Below, one piece after another: positions 1-10,406 of a stretch of DNA of 64,000 nt. How positions within the stretch are numbered: position 1 is the first letter of the stretch; every line of letters starts with the position of its first letter. Source of the DNA: Asaia bogorensis. GTDB taxonomy: Bacteria; Pseudomonadota; Alphaproteobacteria; CACIAM-22H2. The position numbers were made by a program, and so were the translations under genes. The stretch spans positions 1 to 64,000 of the forward strand of contig CAMDLT010000017.1 in the NCBI GenBank assembly GCA_945901855.1, given 5' to 3'. Below the pieces are notes generated by a model that worked only from the letters and a program-made list of their open reading frames with translations, was not told where the DNA came from and did no database searches.

Positions 1-1
1 A

Positions 2-130
2 AGCCTGCTCCGCACCGCCGCAGCACGCACCATCGACGAACTCGAAGCCGCGATCAAAAATACCCTCCCGGCATTCAAGCCCGCCGAATGCGCGAACTAC
101 TTCAAAGCGGCAGGATACAGCTCTACGTGA
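2..130 (+). pseudogene. IS630-family transposase, C-terminal end (cut by window edge)
   Basis: An open frame enters from the left edge and encodes 42 residues before a TGA. The end (…FKPAECANYFKAAGYSST) has the 'ECANYFxAAGY' ending seen at the C-terminus of many alphaproteobacterial IS630/DDE transposases. Only the tail is visible, so whether the element is intact cannot be judged from here. The bases just after the stop (about 131-146, CGGAATCGGCTCTAG) look like the terminal inverted repeat and end near a TA-type target, as expected for IS630. Family assignment is by recognition of the C-terminal motif. Confidence 0.7.
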
Positions 131-355
131 TCGGAATCGGCTCTAGAAAAAGTTCCGACAGCGTTTTGAATGGCATCCACATAGCCAACCTTCATAGCAA
201 ATCGGTGATATGAAACACGACGTGCTGGAAGCCGGTGCGAACGGTTCAGCCGTCGTAGCGCAAAACAATCCGCCTAACTTCCGTGCGCCGATGCCAATAC
301 AACCCCTTTGCGTGTCTATTAACCTTATGGACGGCACGACCAAGCGTTTACCTGA
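131..355. other. Intergenic stretch between IS630 end and hutF
   Basis: These 225 bases hold the presumed right end of the IS630 element (131-146) and then nothing I can recognise. Short open frames exist on both strands, but they overlap each other, lack convincing ribosome binding sites and resemble no family. Confidence 0.4.
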
Positions 356-1708
356 TCAAATCTGCGTCAGGCGTGCTATCGTCGCGTGGAAGTTTCTGGC
401 GATCGCAGTTCGCCGAACATGTTGACCTCCCTCAACGAGTTTGACCCCGCTCGAATAGACGCTGTCGATCGCGCGCGAACCAAGATTAAAAATATAAGTA
501 TCGAGCCAGAGATCACCACTTGCCACCGCCATGGCAGGTGAGCTTGTGTCTAGCACAACAATATCGGCGCGCTGGCCCCTCGCAAACGCGCCCGCGTTGC
601 GACCGAGAGCCTGAGCCCCGCCTGCCAACGCCGCGCCATATAGGCACGCGCCGCTCGAAGCACCTTCGCTCGTCGCGAATACATTGCGTTGGCGCAGCCC
701 TAGGCGCTGGCTGTATTCCAGCAGGCGCAATTCACCGGCCGCCGAAATCTCGACATTCGAATCGCTGCCAATGCCGTAGACACCGCCCACCCGCAGCAAC
801 GTTTGGGCATCGAAGATCCCGTCGCCCAAGTTGGCTTCGGTAATGGGGCAGAGCCCTGCGACGGCGCCGCTGCGCGCGATCGCCTCGCATTCGTCCTCGG
901 TAACGTGCGTCGCGTGAACGAGGCACCAGCGCGCATCGATCTTCGCGTTTTCGAACAGCCACTCGACCGGGCGCAGGCCGCTCCATGCGACGCAGGCATC
1001 GACTTCCGCCATTTGCTCGGCAATGTGGATATGGAACGGACCTGTCGGGTAAGCGGCCAGCAGTGCCGCGAGTTCGACCGTGTCGACGGCGCGCAGCGAA
1101 TGCGGTGCAATGCCGACATTGGCATTGCCAAGAATACGACGCGCGCCAGCGACGATATCAGCGAACCCGTCGAGATCGTTCACGAAACGACGCTGCCCTT
1201 CGGTCGGTGCTTTGCCAGCAAATCCGCTGTGCGCGTAGAATACCGGCAAAAGCGTGAGGCCGATGCCGCTTGTTTGCGCTGCGGCCGCAATGCGCTCGCA
1301 ATGCTCGGCCGGATTCGCGTAGCGCTGGCCGTTGATCGCATGGTGTAGGTAATGAAATTCGGCAACTGAGGCAAAACCGCCCTCAAGCATCTCCATGAAT
1401 GCGTAGGCCGAAACAGCTTCGATATCGTCGGGCGTCAGTGCACCCAAAAAACGGTACATGACCTGGCGCCAGGACCAAAAGTCGTCGCCCGCGGGTCCGC
1501 GAATTTCTGCAAGTCCAGCCATGCCGCGCTGGAACGCGTGGCTGTGTAGATTGGCGAGAGCGGGCAAAGCGACCGCCCCGCTCCACGGCGTTGTTCCGCG
1601 CGCAGCGCCAACGACGACGCCCGAAATCATGCCGTCGGCGATTTCGATGCACACATCGTTCGCCCAACCGTCCGGCATTAAGGCCGCATCAAAGAACAAC
1701 CGATCCAT
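356..1708 (-). CDS. hutF: Formimidoylglutamate deiminase HutF
   Basis: 450 residues, the usual length for HutF. It converts N-formimino-L-glutamate to N-formyl-L-glutamate and ammonia in the cytosol, feeding HutG. The amidohydrolase-fold metal motifs are visible: LHSHAFQRGMAG near residue 55, HIHIAEQ in the middle, LVHATHV, and the late aspartate in IGSDSNVEIS. The ATG follows a GGAG at a normal distance. The gene diverges from hutI across about 90 bases that hold a candidate HutC site. HutF together with HutG indicates the five-step histidine pathway rather than the formamide-releasing HutE/HutG2 variant. Confidence 0.95.
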   Translation of the reverse strand: MDRLFFDAALMPDGWANDVCIEIADGMISGVVVGAARGTTPWSGAVALPALANLHSHAFQRGMAGLAEIRGPAGDDFWSWRQVMYRFLGALTPDDIEAVSAYAFMEMLEGGFASVAEFHYLHHAINGQRYANPAEHCERIAAAAQTSGIGLTLLPVFYAHSGFAGKAPTEGQRRFVNDLDGFADIVAGARRILGNANVGIAPHSLRAVDTVELAALLAAYPTGPFHIHIAEQMAEVDACVAWSGLRPVEWLFENAKIDARWCLVHATHVTEDECEAIARSGAVAGLCPITEANLGDGIFDAQTLLRVGGVYGIGSDSNVEISAAGELRLLEYSQRLGLRQRNVFATSEGASSGACLYGAALAGGAQALGRNAGAFARGQRADIVVLDTSSPAMAVASGDLWLDTYIFNLGSRAIDSVYSSGVKLVEGGQHVRRTAIARNFHATIARLTQI

Positions 1709-1755
1709 TCAACGCTCCAAAGATCAAGCTGGACTTTAGGCAGATACCGTTCTTA

Positions 1756-1765
1756 TGTATAGACA
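1756..1765. promoter_or_regulatory. Candidate HutC operator between hutF and hutI
   Basis: TGTATAGACA is a near-perfect inverted repeat and matches the TGTATATACA core reported for HutC-type GntR repressors at nine of ten positions. It lies between the divergent hutF and hutI genes, where a urocanate-responsive repressor would act on both. No hutC gene lies in the window. A single short site is weak evidence on its own. Confidence 0.4.
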
Positions 1766-1799
1766 AATACCTTACGAAATAGCCTTTGGAGCACCGTAT

Positions 1800-3008
1800 A
1801 TGGCGTTCGACCGTCTGTGGCGAAATGCACGGCTCGCAACGCTCGACGCTGCCCGGTCGGGTCTTGGCGAAATCGAAGCCGGCGCGATCGCAAGCAAAGA
1901 TGGTCGCATCGCCTATGTCGGCCCGCAATCGGACTTGCCTGCCGATGCAAAAGCTGGCGATGAGATCGACTGCGGCGGGCGCTGGATCACGCCGGGTCTG
2001 ATCGATTGCCATACGCATTTGGTATTCGCGGGCAGCCGCGCACGCGAATTCGAATTGCGCCTGGAGGGAGCAACCTACGCCGAAATCGCCAAAGCGGGCG
2101 GCGGCATTATTTCGACAGTCGCTGCCACACGCGCAGCAGATTTCGACGCCCTGGTGGCGGACGCGCTACCGCGCCTCGACCAGCTGCTGGCCGAGGGAGT
2201 CACGAGTATCGAGATCAAGTCGGGCTACGGACTCGATTTGGAAACCGAGATGCGGATGCTTCGCGCTGCCAGGCATTTAGGCAAGCTTCGAAACGTGTCG
2301 GTTGCGACGACATTCTTGGGCGCGCACGCGCTGCCCCTGGAAGCCAATGGCGACAAGGACCGCTATATCGACTTGCTTTGCGAAACGATGCTCCCAGCCA
2401 TCGCGGCAGAAGGTTTGGCCGACGCGGTCGATGCGTTCTGCGAGGGCATCGGTTTCTCGGCAAAACAATGCGCACGCGTGTTCCATGCCGCGCGCAAATT
2501 CGATCTGCCAGTTAAGCTGCATGCGGACCAACTGTCGAACCTTCATGGCGGCGCATTGGCCGCGCGTTTCTGCGCCCTTTCAGCCGACCATCTTGAATTC
2601 ACTGACGAGGCGGGCATTGCGGCGATGGCGGCGGCAGGCACCGTGGCGGTACTGCTGCCGGGCGCATTCTATTTCCTCAAGGAAACGCGGAAGCCTCCGA
2701 TCGCAGTGTTGCGCGCGCACGCGGCGCATATGGCGATCGCCACCGACTGCAATCCAGGCTCCTCGCCGCTGACATCATTGTTACTGGCCATGAATATGGG
2801 CGCTACTTTGTTCGGACTTACCCCCCAAGAATGCATCGTTGGAGCTACACGTTCGGCTGCGCGTGCGTTGGGCAAGCAGACCGATACTGGGACGCTTGAA
2901 GTCGGCAAATTCTGCGATCTTGCGATCTGGAACGTCGAAACGCCGGCCGAGCTCGTTTACCGCATGGGTTTCAACCCGCTGCACGCGCGCATATGGAGAG
3001 GAAAGTGA
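1800..3008 (+). CDS. hutI: Imidazolonepropionase HutI
   Basis: 402 residues. It hydrolyses 4-imidazolone-5-propionate to N-formimino-L-glutamate. The zinc-site motifs are clear: [14 protein letters not shown] near residue 75, KLHADQLSN near 240 and [10 protein letters not shown] near 315. The ATG at 1800 is preferred because a GGAG sits eight bases upstream. An in-frame ATG at 1755 would add 15 residues but lies on the candidate HutC operator and has no Shine-Dalgarno sequence. It is the first gene of the hutIHGUD operon and its TGA overlaps the hutH start. Confidence 0.95.
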   Translation: MAFDRLWRNARLATLDAARSGLGEIEAGAIASKDGRIAYVGPQSDLPADAKAGDEIDCGGRWITPGLIDCHTHLVFAGSRAREFELRLEGATYAEIAKAGGGIISTVAATRAADFDALVADALPRLDQLLAEGVTSIEIKSGYGLDLETEMRMLRAARHLGKLRNVSVATTFLGAHALPLEANGDKDRYIDLLCETMLPAIAAEGLADAVDAFCEGIGFSAKQCARVFHAARKFDLPVKLHADQLSNLHGGALAARFCALSADHLEFTDEAGIAAMAAAGTVAVLLPGAFYFLKETRKPPIAVLRAHAAHMAIATDCNPGSSPLTSLLLAMNMGATLFGLTPQECIVGATRSAARALGKQTDTGTLEVGKFCDLAIWNVETPAELVYRMGFNPLHARIWRGK

Positions 3009-4540
3009 ACGAAATCTTGCTCGTCCCGGGACACGCAACGCTCGCCGATTGGCGGCGAATCTATCGCGGCGAAAGTCTACGCCTAGATCCCGCCAGCTTC
3101 GCAGCCATCGAGCGCGCGGCCGGTACGGTCGACGCGATCGTACAGAAAGGCGACCCGGTCTACGGCATCAATACAGGCTTCGGCAAACTCGCTTCGGTGC
3201 GCATCGATGCGACCGACCTTGCCCTGCTGCAGAGCAATATCGTGCTGAGCCACGCAGCTGGCACTGGCGAGCCGATGGCACTCTCAGTCGCGCGCCTGAT
3301 GATGGCGCTAAAGCTCGCAAGCCTGTCGCAGGGTGCGTCGGGCGTCAAATCCACGACGATCCGCCTGCTCGAAGCGATGCTCAAAAAAGGCCTTACGCCG
3401 CTTGTCCCGTGCCAAGGCTCGGTGGGTGCGTCGGGCGATCTTGCGCCGCTTGCGCATATGACGGCCGCCATGATCGGTGTTGGGCACATCTTTGTCGATG
3501 GCGTATGCAAGGATGCCAAAACCGCATTGGCCGATGCTGGTCTGTCGGCGCTAGCCCTTGGACCTAAAGAAGGTTTAGCCCTGCTTAACGGCACGCAGTT
3601 TTCGAACGCCTATGCGTTGGCGGCCCTGTTCGAAACCGAGACGCTATTGCAGTCCGCGCTCGTGACAGGCGCTCTCTCGACCGATGCGGCGCGAGGCTCC
3701 GATGCTCCATTCGATCCGCGCATTCACGCTTTGCGCCGCCACAAAGGCCAGATCGAAATCGCCGCCGCTTTGCGCGAGCTTCTGGCGGGTTCCAAAATCC
3801 GCGCCTCGCATCTGATCGACGACGAGCGCGTCCAAGACCCCTATTGCCTGCGCTGCCAGCCGCAGGTAATGGGCGCTGTTCTCGATCTGCTGCGCCAGGC
3901 AGCAGCAACGCTTGCGACCGAAGCCAATGGCGTTTCCGACAATCCGTTGATTTTTCCCGACACGGGCGAAGCCTTGTCTGGCGGCAACTTCCACGCGGAA
4001 CCCGTAGCGTTTGCCGCAGACATGATTGCGCTTGCGATCTGCGAGATAGGCTCCCTTGCCGAACGACGCATTGCGATGCTGGTCGATCCGGCACTCTCGG
4101 GCTTGCCAGCTTTCCTGACACCCGCGCCCGGACTCAATTCGGGTTTCATGATTCCACAAGTCACGGCCGCTGCGTTGGTCTCGGAAAACAAACAGCGGGC
4201 CTATCCCGCGAGCGTGGACTCCATCCCGACCTCTGCGAACCAAGAAGATCATGTCTCAATGGCGGCGCACGGTGCACGCCGATTGATGGCCATGGCTAAA
4301 AACGCGCGGGCTGTAATCGGCATCGAGCTGCTGGCGGCAGCGCAAGGCTGCGACTTCCACGGAACGTTGGCATCGAGTGAACCCCTCGAGGCTGTGCGCG
4401 CAGCCTTGCGACAAAAGGTCCCAACTATGGCAGTCGACCGCTACATCTACCCAGACATGGAAGCGGCGAACGAACTCGTCGAGACGGGTGCGCTTGTCCT
4501 GATGGTCGGCGCCGAACGTTTGCCCGGTATTGTGCGATGA
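3005..4540 (+). CDS. hutH: Histidine ammonia-lyase HutH
   Basis: About 511 residues, normal for the family. It removes ammonia from L-histidine to give urocanate. The Ala-Ser-Gly that cyclises to the MIO electrophile is present in [14 protein letters not shown] near residue 140, and the substrate loop [12 protein letters not shown] near residue 52. Two starts are possible: ATG at 2993, or GTG at 3005, which directly follows GGAGAGG and overlaps the hutI stop. The GTG is preferred. The 3' end overlaps hutG by ATGA, implying translational coupling. Confidence 0.95.
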   Translation: MNEILLVPGHATLADWRRIYRGESLRLDPASFAAIERAAGTVDAIVQKGDPVYGINTGFGKLASVRIDATDLALLQSNIVLSHAAGTGEPMALSVARLMMALKLASLSQGASGVKSTTIRLLEAMLKKGLTPLVPCQGSVGASGDLAPLAHMTAAMIGVGHIFVDGVCKDAKTALADAGLSALALGPKEGLALLNGTQFSNAYALAALFETETLLQSALVTGALSTDAARGSDAPFDPRIHALRRHKGQIEIAAALRELLAGSKIRASHLIDDERVQDPYCLRCQPQVMGAVLDLLRQAAATLATEANGVSDNPLIFPDTGEALSGGNFHAEPVAFAADMIALAICEIGSLAERRIAMLVDPALSGLPAFLTPAPGLNSGFMIPQVTAAALVSENKQRAYPASVDSIPTSANQEDHVSMAAHGARRLMAMAKNARAVIGIELLAAAQGCDFHGTLASSEPLEAVRAALRQKVPTMAVDRYIYPDMEAANELVETGALVLMVGAERLPGIVR

Positions 4541-5358
4541 CGACCGCCTGGCTCACCGTCCGCCAGGGCAATGCGCCGCTCGTACTGAGTATGCCACATG
4601 TCGGCCATACGATTCCGGGCGACGTTGCGGGTGGTTTTGTTTCGGCTTGGCTTGCGGTCAAAGATACCGACTGGTGGATCGACCAGCTCTACGATTTCGC
4701 CGACGAGATCGACGCGACGGTGGTGCGTACTGCAATCTCGCGCAGCGCCATCGACGTCAATCGTGACCCTTCGGGCGCCTCGCTATATCCTGGCCAAGCG
4801 ACCACCTCGCTATGCCCGACGACCAGCTTCGACGGCGAAGCGCTCTACCGGGACGGTCATGAACCCGACGCAGCCGAGATCGAACGGCGTAAGGCGCTTT
4901 ATCTGATCCCCTACCATAGGGCCTTGGCAGACGAACTTGCCCGGCTGCGCAATACGCACAAAGCGGTCGTGCTTTACGACTGCCATTCAATCCGCTCGGC
5001 CGTACCGCGCCTGTTCGAAGGTTTGCTGCCGATTTTCAATATCGGTACGAACAGCGGAGCTTCAGCCGCTCCGGCGCTGTGCGCTGATATCGAAAGAATC
5101 TGCGCAGCCAGCGGCTATTCTTGGATCGCGAACGGACGTTTCAAGGGCGGCTACATCACAAGGCGCTTCGGCGAGCCTGTAAAGGGCGTGCATGCGGTAC
5201 AAATGGAACTCGCCTGCCGAGGCTATCTGCGCGAAACCCCCGGCCCAGTCAACGCAACTGACTGGCCGATCACATATGATTCCGCCTATGCCGAAACGAT
5301 TCGAACGCATTTAAAAAAGATTCTTCAAAACTGCATCGCGTTTGTCGCCAGCCAGTGA
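4537..5358 (+). CDS. hutG: N-formylglutamate amidohydrolase HutG
   Basis: 273 residues. It cleaves N-formyl-L-glutamate to glutamate and formate, the last step of the pathway that uses HutF. Family motifs include [11 protein letters not shown] near the N-terminus, [12 protein letters not shown] near residue 80 and [13 protein letters not shown] near residue 147, which carry the metal and substrate residues. The start overlaps the hutH stop by four bases, and the stop is followed closely by the hutU ribosome binding site. Confidence 0.95.
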   Translation: MTTAWLTVRQGNAPLVLSMPHVGHTIPGDVAGGFVSAWLAVKDTDWWIDQLYDFADEIDATVVRTAISRSAIDVNRDPSGASLYPGQATTSLCPTTSFDGEALYRDGHEPDAAEIERRKALYLIPYHRALADELARLRNTHKAVVLYDCHSIRSAVPRLFEGLLPIFNIGTNSGASAAPALCADIERICAASGYSWIANGRFKGGYITRRFGEPVKGVHAVQMELACRGYLRETPGPVNATDWPITYDSAYAETIRTHLKKILQNCIAFVASQ

Positions 5359-5365
5359 GGACAAG

Positions 5366-7030
5366 ATGAACCGCTTCGACAACTCTCGCATCGTGCGCGC
5401 CGCGCGCGGGTCGAACATCACCGCAAAAAGCTGGATGACAGAAGCGCCGCTGCGCATGCTGATGAACAATCTAGACCCTGACGTTGCGGAAAAGCCCGGC
5501 GAACTCGTCGTCTATGGCGGCATCGGACGAGCTGCGCGAAACTGGGAAAGTTTCGACCGTATCTGCGCGGCACTCACCCGGCTCGACGGCGACGAGACGC
5601 TGCTCGTACAGTCGGGCAAGCCGGTTGGCGTCTTCAAGACGCATGCCGACGCGCCCCGCGTACTCATCGCCAATTCGAATCTCGTGCCGCATTGGGCAAC
5701 CTGGGCGCATTTCAACGAACTCGACCGCAAAGGTCTCATGATGTACGGCCAAATGACGGCCGGTTCGTGGATCTATATTGGCTCGCAGGGCATTGTGCAG
5801 GGCACTTACGAAACTTTCGTCGAAATGGGTCGCCAGCACTATGCGGGCGACCTGTCGGGGCGCTGGATTCTTACGGCTGGCCTCGGCGGGATGGGCGGAG
5901 CACAACCCTTGGCGGCAACTATGGCAGGCGCTTCGTGCCTCGCGGTCGAATGCCGCCCCTCATCGATCGAGTTTCGCCTGCGCACGGGCTATGTCGATGT
6001 GCAGGCCAAAGACCTCGACGAAGCACTGGCCATGATCGACGCCTCGGTGCGCGACAAGACGCCAAAGTCGGTGGCGCTGCTCGGCAACGCAGCCGATATC
6101 TTTCCCGAACTCGTTCGGCGCGGCGTTCGGCCCGACTGCGTGACCGACCAGACGTCGGCGCACGATCCGCTCAACGGCTATCTGCCCAAAGGTTGGACTC
6201 TGGCCGAATGGGAATCGCGCCGCGCGAGCGATCCCAACGGTCTTGTCGATGCGGCGAAGAAATCGATGGCGACACACGTGCGTGCGATGCTCGATTTCCA
6301 CAAGGCGGGCGTTCCGACAGTGGACTACGGCAACAACATCCGGCAAATGGCACTCGACGAAGGTGTCGACAACGCGTTCGCATTTCCGGGCTTCGTGCCC
6401 GCCTATATCCGTCCGCTATTTTGCCGAGGAGTTGGACCGTTCCGCTGGGCAGCGTTGTCGGGCGATCCCGAAGACATCTATCGCACCGACGCCAAGGTCA
6501 AGGAATTACTGCCCGACAACAAGCATCTACACAATTGGCTCGACATGGCACGACGGCGCATCAAATTCCAGGGCCTGCCGGCGCGTATCTGCTGGGTGGG
6601 GCTTGGGGACCGCCACAAACTCGGTCTCGCCTTCAACGAGATGGTCGCATCGGGCGAACTCAAAGCCCCCATCGTTATCGGCCGCGACCATCTCGACTCT
6701 GGCTCCGTTGCATCGCCCAACCGCGAAACTGAAGCGATGAAAGATGGCTCCGACGCCGTCTCGGATTGGCCGCTGCTAAACGCCCTGCTGAATTGCGCCT
6801 CGGGCGCCACGTGGGTATCGTTGCACCATGGCGGCGGCGTGGGCATGGGTTTCTCGCAGCATTCGGGCATGGTTATTTGTTGCGATGGTACGCAAGATGC
6901 CGCAAGGCGCATCGCCCGCGTGTTGTGGAACGATCCGGCGACAGGCGTCATGCGCCACGCCGATGCTGGTTACGAAATCGCGATCGCGAGCGCTAGACAG
7001 CACGGTCTCGATTTGCCCAGCCTCGACTGA
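5366..7030 (+). CDS. hutU: Urocanate hydratase HutU
   Basis: 554 residues, full length. It converts urocanate to imidazolonepropionate with NAD+ as a tightly bound electrophile. Recognisable segments are [37 protein letters not shown] and the glycine-rich [17 protein letters not shown]. Near the C-terminus is [19 protein letters not shown]. The ATG at 5366 follows GAGGACAAG. An ATG 24 bases earlier, inside hutG, is less likely. In this operon hutU comes fourth, after hutH and hutG. Confidence 0.96.
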   Translation: MNRFDNSRIVRAARGSNITAKSWMTEAPLRMLMNNLDPDVAEKPGELVVYGGIGRAARNWESFDRICAALTRLDGDETLLVQSGKPVGVFKTHADAPRVLIANSNLVPHWATWAHFNELDRKGLMMYGQMTAGSWIYIGSQGIVQGTYETFVEMGRQHYAGDLSGRWILTAGLGGMGGAQPLAATMAGASCLAVECRPSSIEFRLRTGYVDVQAKDLDEALAMIDASVRDKTPKSVALLGNAADIFPELVRRGVRPDCVTDQTSAHDPLNGYLPKGWTLAEWESRRASDPNGLVDAAKKSMATHVRAMLDFHKAGVPTVDYGNNIRQMALDEGVDNAFAFPGFVPAYIRPLFCRGVGPFRWAALSGDPEDIYRTDAKVKELLPDNKHLHNWLDMARRRIKFQGLPARICWVGLGDRHKLGLAFNEMVASGELKAPIVIGRDHLDSGSVASPNRETEAMKDGSDAVSDWPLLNALLNCASGATWVSLHHGGGVGMGFSQHSGMVICCDGTQDAARRIARVLWNDPATGVMRHADAGYEIAIASARQHGLDLPSLD

Positions 7031-7621
7031 GTGGCAAAGCTCACGCACCTGCCGGAAGCCGCATTCCGCAAAATGCCCTGGCGGAACGGCGGTGGCGAGA
7101 CGTCGGAGATTGCGATTTTTCCGGTTGCTGCAAGCCTAGATGATTTTATCTGGCGGATAAGCAGCGCAACCGTCCGCCAATCGGGCCTGTTTTCGCAGTT
7201 TCCGGGAATTGATCGTACGCTTTGCGTGGTTGAGGGTGAAGGCATCGATCTCGCGTTCCCCGACGCCATCACAGCGAAGCTGGACCTGTCCAGCGTGCCT
7301 TATCGATTTGCGGGCGAGTTGTACGTGAAGGGAACCGTCGTCGCCCCCGGCATTGTCGACTTCAACGCGATGACACGACGCAATGCTGCTCGCCACACTG
7401 TGGCACGGCGGCACATTGTCGCCGAAATCGACATCGCCGTCCCCGGCGACTTCCTGCTCGTCTATACATCGCAGATGCCACTCGTTGCGCGTTGCGGCGT
7501 TATATCGTATGCCCTTGCGCGCGGCGACGCCTTACTCGTCGCCGATGCGGCGGGGCAGACGTTGTCGCTCGCCACACAAACGCCCGGCACAATCCTGATC
7601 GTCGATCTTTGGCTCGTTTGA
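7031..7621 (+). CDS. hutD: HutD family protein
   Basis: 196 residues starting at a GTG that directly abuts the hutU stop. The start of the protein (MPWRNGGGETSEIAIFP) is the signature of the HutD family, a two-domain cupin. HutD has no known enzymatic step; work in Pseudomonas suggests it limits or tunes hut expression, possibly by binding formylglutamate. It is the last gene of the operon here. The function is taken from the family. Confidence 0.88.
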   Translation: MAKLTHLPEAAFRKMPWRNGGGETSEIAIFPVAASLDDFIWRISSATVRQSGLFSQFPGIDRTLCVVEGEGIDLAFPDAITAKLDLSSVPYRFAGELYVKGTVVAPGIVDFNAMTRRNAARHTVARRHIVAEIDIAVPGDFLLVYTSQMPLVARCGVISYALARGDALLVADAAGQTLSLATQTPGTILIVDLWLV

Positions 7622-7783
7622 TGGCACGCCTGAATCTAATAAATAGCTATTGTTGGAGTTAGCTATAAAGATTGCTAAGATCTTGCGTGTACGATCCGTC
7701 GATCATTCCGAGTACACTGCGCGCCAATATGAATTTTTCCATTGAAGTTAATGCCGATAAATTTCGGATGCTATCCTTTGATG
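7622..7783. other. AT-rich convergent intergenic stretch
   Basis: This lies between the convergent hutD and haloacid dehalogenase genes. It contains a short inverted repeat (ATAGCTA … TAGCTAT, near 7646-7670) that could help end transcription, but no T-tract follows it, so I do not call a terminator. Base composition is clearly more AT-rich than the flanking genes. Confidence 0.35.
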
Positions 7784-8455
7784 CTAGCCAAGATATCGAT
7801 CGAGCTCGGCAAGCGACGCGACCTGCGGCACTTTGGCGATTGAGACGTATTCTTCGAACTGGCCGCTGCGATTGATCCACACCGCCTGGAAGCCGAAGTT
7901 TGCAGCTCCTGCCGCATCCCACGGGTTCGACGACACGAACCCGATCTGAGATGCTTCAAGCTCCAACCCTTGAGTGGCGAGCCGGTAGACGCGTGCGTCG
8001 GGCTTAAAAATGCCGACATCTTCGACTGACCAAACTGCGGCAAGGCGCCCATCGAGGTTTGCTGCGCGCACGGCCGAGGCGAACCACTTCGGCGTACCGT
8101 TCGATAGAATGGCGCATTTAATGCGTTTTGCAGCTAACGCATCGAGGCATCCGGGTGCATCGGCGAATGTCGACAACTTTTGATACGCCGCGAGCAGATC
8201 GGCACGAAGCTCGGTTCCTGAAATGCCATAACGCGCCATGGCATAATCCAAAGCTTCGCTCGTCACTTGGGCGAAATCTGCGTGGCGATCCATAAGACTG
8301 CGCACCCAAGTGTATTCGAGTTGCTTGGTGCGCCACAACGCCGACATGGAATCGGCCGACGGCCCGACCCGAGCCGCATGCGCACGAACTGCCGCATGGA
8401 CGTCAAACAAGGTGCCATAAGCGTCGAATACAACAGCTTTTACAGCCAGTTTCAT
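7784..8455 (-). CDS. Haloacid dehalogenase, type II (HAD superfamily)
   Basis: 223 residues. It resembles L-2-haloacid dehalogenases, which hydrolyse 2-haloalkanoates through an aspartyl ester. HAD motif I is VVFDAYGTLFDV near residue 9 (nucleophile Asp), motif II is ILSNGTP, the Lys is in GIFKPDARVY, and the type II ending GFVSSNPWDAAGA supplies the Ser/Asn/Asp group. The ATG at 8455 follows GGGGAG. A longer frame to 8611 has no family similarity in its extra 52 residues. The natural substrate is unknown, and many relatives act on other small acids or phosphates. Confidence 0.85.
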   Translation of the reverse strand: MKLAVKAVVFDAYGTLFDVHAAVRAHAARVGPSADSMSALWRTKQLEYTWVRSLMDRHADFAQVTSEALDYAMARYGISGTELRADLLAAYQKLSTFADAPGCLDALAAKRIKCAILSNGTPKWFASAVRAANLDGRLAAVWSVEDVGIFKPDARVYRLATQGLELEASQIGFVSSNPWDAAGAANFGFQAVWINRSGQFEEYVSIAKVPQVASLAELDRYLG

Positions 8456-8554
8456 GGCGTTTTCTCCCCTCGGACAATTCGACCGCCGATTAACGGATGA
8501 TTCATCGTTTCGAGTCCATACTTGTGCCTGTGCAAATGAATTGCGAAGGCTGAG

Positions 8555-8854
8555 ATGTCCGAAACATTGATAAGTGACCGCATCTATATCGGCTCGAACT
8601 CCGTCGCCCAATGGTTTTTGACTTTGGGCGAGGCAGAGGGGAAACCTTGCCTAGTGGCCCACCAGGTCTTCACAGATGCGCCTAAACAAATGAATGTGGT
8701 CGCGCGCCAATTGGCAGGTGGGCGTTTGTTTTTTTCCATCAAACAGCTCGAAATGATTATGCAGATGCGCCACGCATTCGAGGTATCGCTGGCATCGGGC
8801 GACCGCATGCGCATTGACCGCCATTTGCAGGAAGCACGCAAAACGACGGCTTGA
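8555..8854 (+). CDS. Hypothetical small protein, 99 residues
   Basis: I do not recognise the family. The 99-residue product has no signal peptide or membrane segment. It is mixed alpha/beta in appearance with a basic, helix-rich C-terminal half (…IKQLEMIMQMRHAFEVS…). It lies between the divergent dehalogenase gene and msrA on the msrA strand, 60 bases upstream of msrA, so the two may be cotranscribed. Third-position G/C is moderate, which fits a real gene but does not prove it. Confidence 0.5.
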   Translation: MSETLISDRIYIGSNSVAQWFLTLGEAEGKPCLVAHQVFTDAPKQMNVVARQLAGGRLFFSIKQLEMIMQMRHAFEVSLASGDRMRIDRHLQEARKTTA

Positions 8855-8914
8855 CGCAGAACAAGCGGCGCCTCAGTTTCGAACCGCTGAACAAGCGAAG
8901 CTGGAGGAATAGCA

Positions 8915-9565
8915 ATGTTTTTTGGCCGCAAAAAAACCGAAATGCCATTGCGCGAAATGGCCCCCAAAGGCCGCGCCACCGCCATCAAACCACCCGAGAG
9001 ACATTTCGTAAACGGCAATACGATGGAGGCCCCTTATCCTGCGGGCACCATGCTGGCGCTTTTCGGGCTTGGCTGTTTTTGGGGCGCGGAGCGCAAGTTT
9101 TGGCAGCTTTCGGGCGTGCATGTTACGGCCGTGGGCTATGCGGCGGGCTACACACCGAATCCAACCTACGAAGAAGTGTGCACCGGTGCCACCGGTCATA
9201 ACGAGGTCGTGCAGGTCGTCTACGACCCCGCCAAGATCTCGTATGAACGACTATTGCAAGTCTTCTTCGAAAGCCACGATCCTACCCAGGGCATGCGTCA
9301 GGGCAACGATATCGGCACGCAATATCGTTCGGGTATCTATGTCTATACGCCCGCTCAGGAGAAAGCGGCTCAAGAGGGCAAAACCGCGTTTGGCTTTGTC
9401 CTTGCCAAGGCTGGCTTTGGTGCAGTTACGACCGAGATTCTGCAAGCCTCGGATTTTTATTATGCAGAAGGATATCACCAGCAGTATTTGGCTAAAAATC
9501 CAGCCGGCTATTGCGGTTTAGGCGGAACGGGCGTCGACTGCCCGGTGGGGACGAATATCATTTAA
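8915..9565 (+). CDS. msrA: Peptide methionine sulfoxide reductase MsrA
   Basis: 216 residues. It reduces methionine-S-sulfoxide in proteins or free methionine using thioredoxin. The catalytic motif [13 protein letters not shown] lies near residue 52. The C-terminal [15 protein letters not shown] supplies two likely resolving cysteines. A strong GGAGGAATAG precedes the ATG. The first 40 residues form a basic extension ahead of the catalytic core, as seen in many alphaproteobacterial MsrA proteins. The next gene starts almost at its stop codon. Confidence 0.95.
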   Translation: MFFGRKKTEMPLREMAPKGRATAIKPPERHFVNGNTMEAPYPAGTMLALFGLGCFWGAERKFWQLSGVHVTAVGYAAGYTPNPTYEEVCTGATGHNEVVQVVYDPAKISYERLLQVFFESHDPTQGMRQGNDIGTQYRSGIYVYTPAQEKAAQEGKTAFGFVLAKAGFGAVTTEILQASDFYYAEGYHQQYLAKNPAGYCGLGGTGVDCPVGTNII

Positions 9566-9570
9566 GATTC

Positions 9571-10377
9571 TTGCGCGCGACTGCGGATTGCCTTAACGGA
9601 AATAGGGTAAAAAAACCTCCCGCTCTGTCACTTACCGGTATCGTCAAGAGATTCGGCCCGCACGAGGTCCTGCGCGGTGTTGATTTGTCCGCAAGCACGG
9701 GCGAGGTCGTCGCAATCATCGGGTCCTCCGGCTCGGGCAAAAGCACGCTCTTGCGGTGTGCTAATCTGCTCGAGGTGCCGGAGGCCGGCGAGATTGCAGT
9801 CGGGAGCGAAACACTAAAACTCGCGATGAAAGCCGACGGCAAGCGCGTTCCCGCCGATCAGGCCCAGGTCGACCGTGTACGCGCCAGCCTTGGCATGGTG
9901 TTCCAACAGTTCAATCTTTGGACGCACATGACCGTGCTGCAAAACGTCATCGAGGCACCTGTCAACGTGCAGAAGCGCGCGCGCACAGAATGCATCGCGG
10001 AAGCCGAAGCCCTCCTCGAAAAAATTGGCATCGCGGACAAGCGCGACCACTATCCAGCGCACCTCTCGGGTGCCCAACAGCAGCGAGCGGCAATCGCGCG
10101 CGCGCTCGCAATGCGACCAAAAGCGATGTTGTTCGACGAACCGACATCTTCGCTCGACCCCGAACTTGTCGGCGAAGTGCTGCGCGTGATCCGCGCGCTG
10201 GCCGAAGAAGGACGCACGATGCTCTTGGTAACGCACGAACTGGGGTTTGCGCGGGAAGTCGCAACGCGCGCGGTCTTCCTACATCGCGGTACAATCGAAG
10301 AAGACGGTACACCTGCCCAAGTCTTCGGCGCACCCAAGTCCGAACGCTGCCGCCAGTTCATTGCCTCGCAACTCTAA
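9571..10377 (+). CDS. Polar amino-acid ABC transporter, ATP-binding protein (HisP/GlnQ-like)
   Basis: About 268 residues. It energises uptake of a polar amino acid. Walker A is GSSGSGKSTLLRC, the signature is LSGAQQQRAAIARALA (a common GlnQ/HisP variant), and Walker B is AMLFDEPTSSLDPE. The start is uncertain: no ATG is well placed. The in-frame ATG at 9511 lies inside msrA, TTG at 9571 is the first plausible start after the msrA stop, and neither has a good Shine-Dalgarno. It is followed by genes for a binding protein and two permeases, so the system is complete. Confidence 0.88.
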   Translation: MRATADCLNGNRVKKPPALSLTGIVKRFGPHEVLRGVDLSASTGEVVAIIGSSGSGKSTLLRCANLLEVPEAGEIAVGSETLKLAMKADGKRVPADQAQVDRVRASLGMVFQQFNLWTHMTVLQNVIEAPVNVQKRARTECIAEAEALLEKIGIADKRDHYPAHLSGAQQQRAAIARALAMRPKAMLFDEPTSSLDPELVGEVLRVIRALAEEGRTMLLVTHELGFAREVATRAVFLHRGTIEEDGTPAQVFGAPKSERCRQFIASQL

Positions 10378-10406
10378 CAACCTCGAAAACCAAGGAGTCC
10401 GATCGG

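Noticed and set aside
143-425. Overlapping small frames near the IS630 end
   Set aside because: They lie on opposite strands over the same bases, have no ribosome binding sites or family likeness, and one runs into hutF.
7622-7783. Terminator after hutD
   Set aside because: The short AT stem lacks a T-tract, so it was described but not called.
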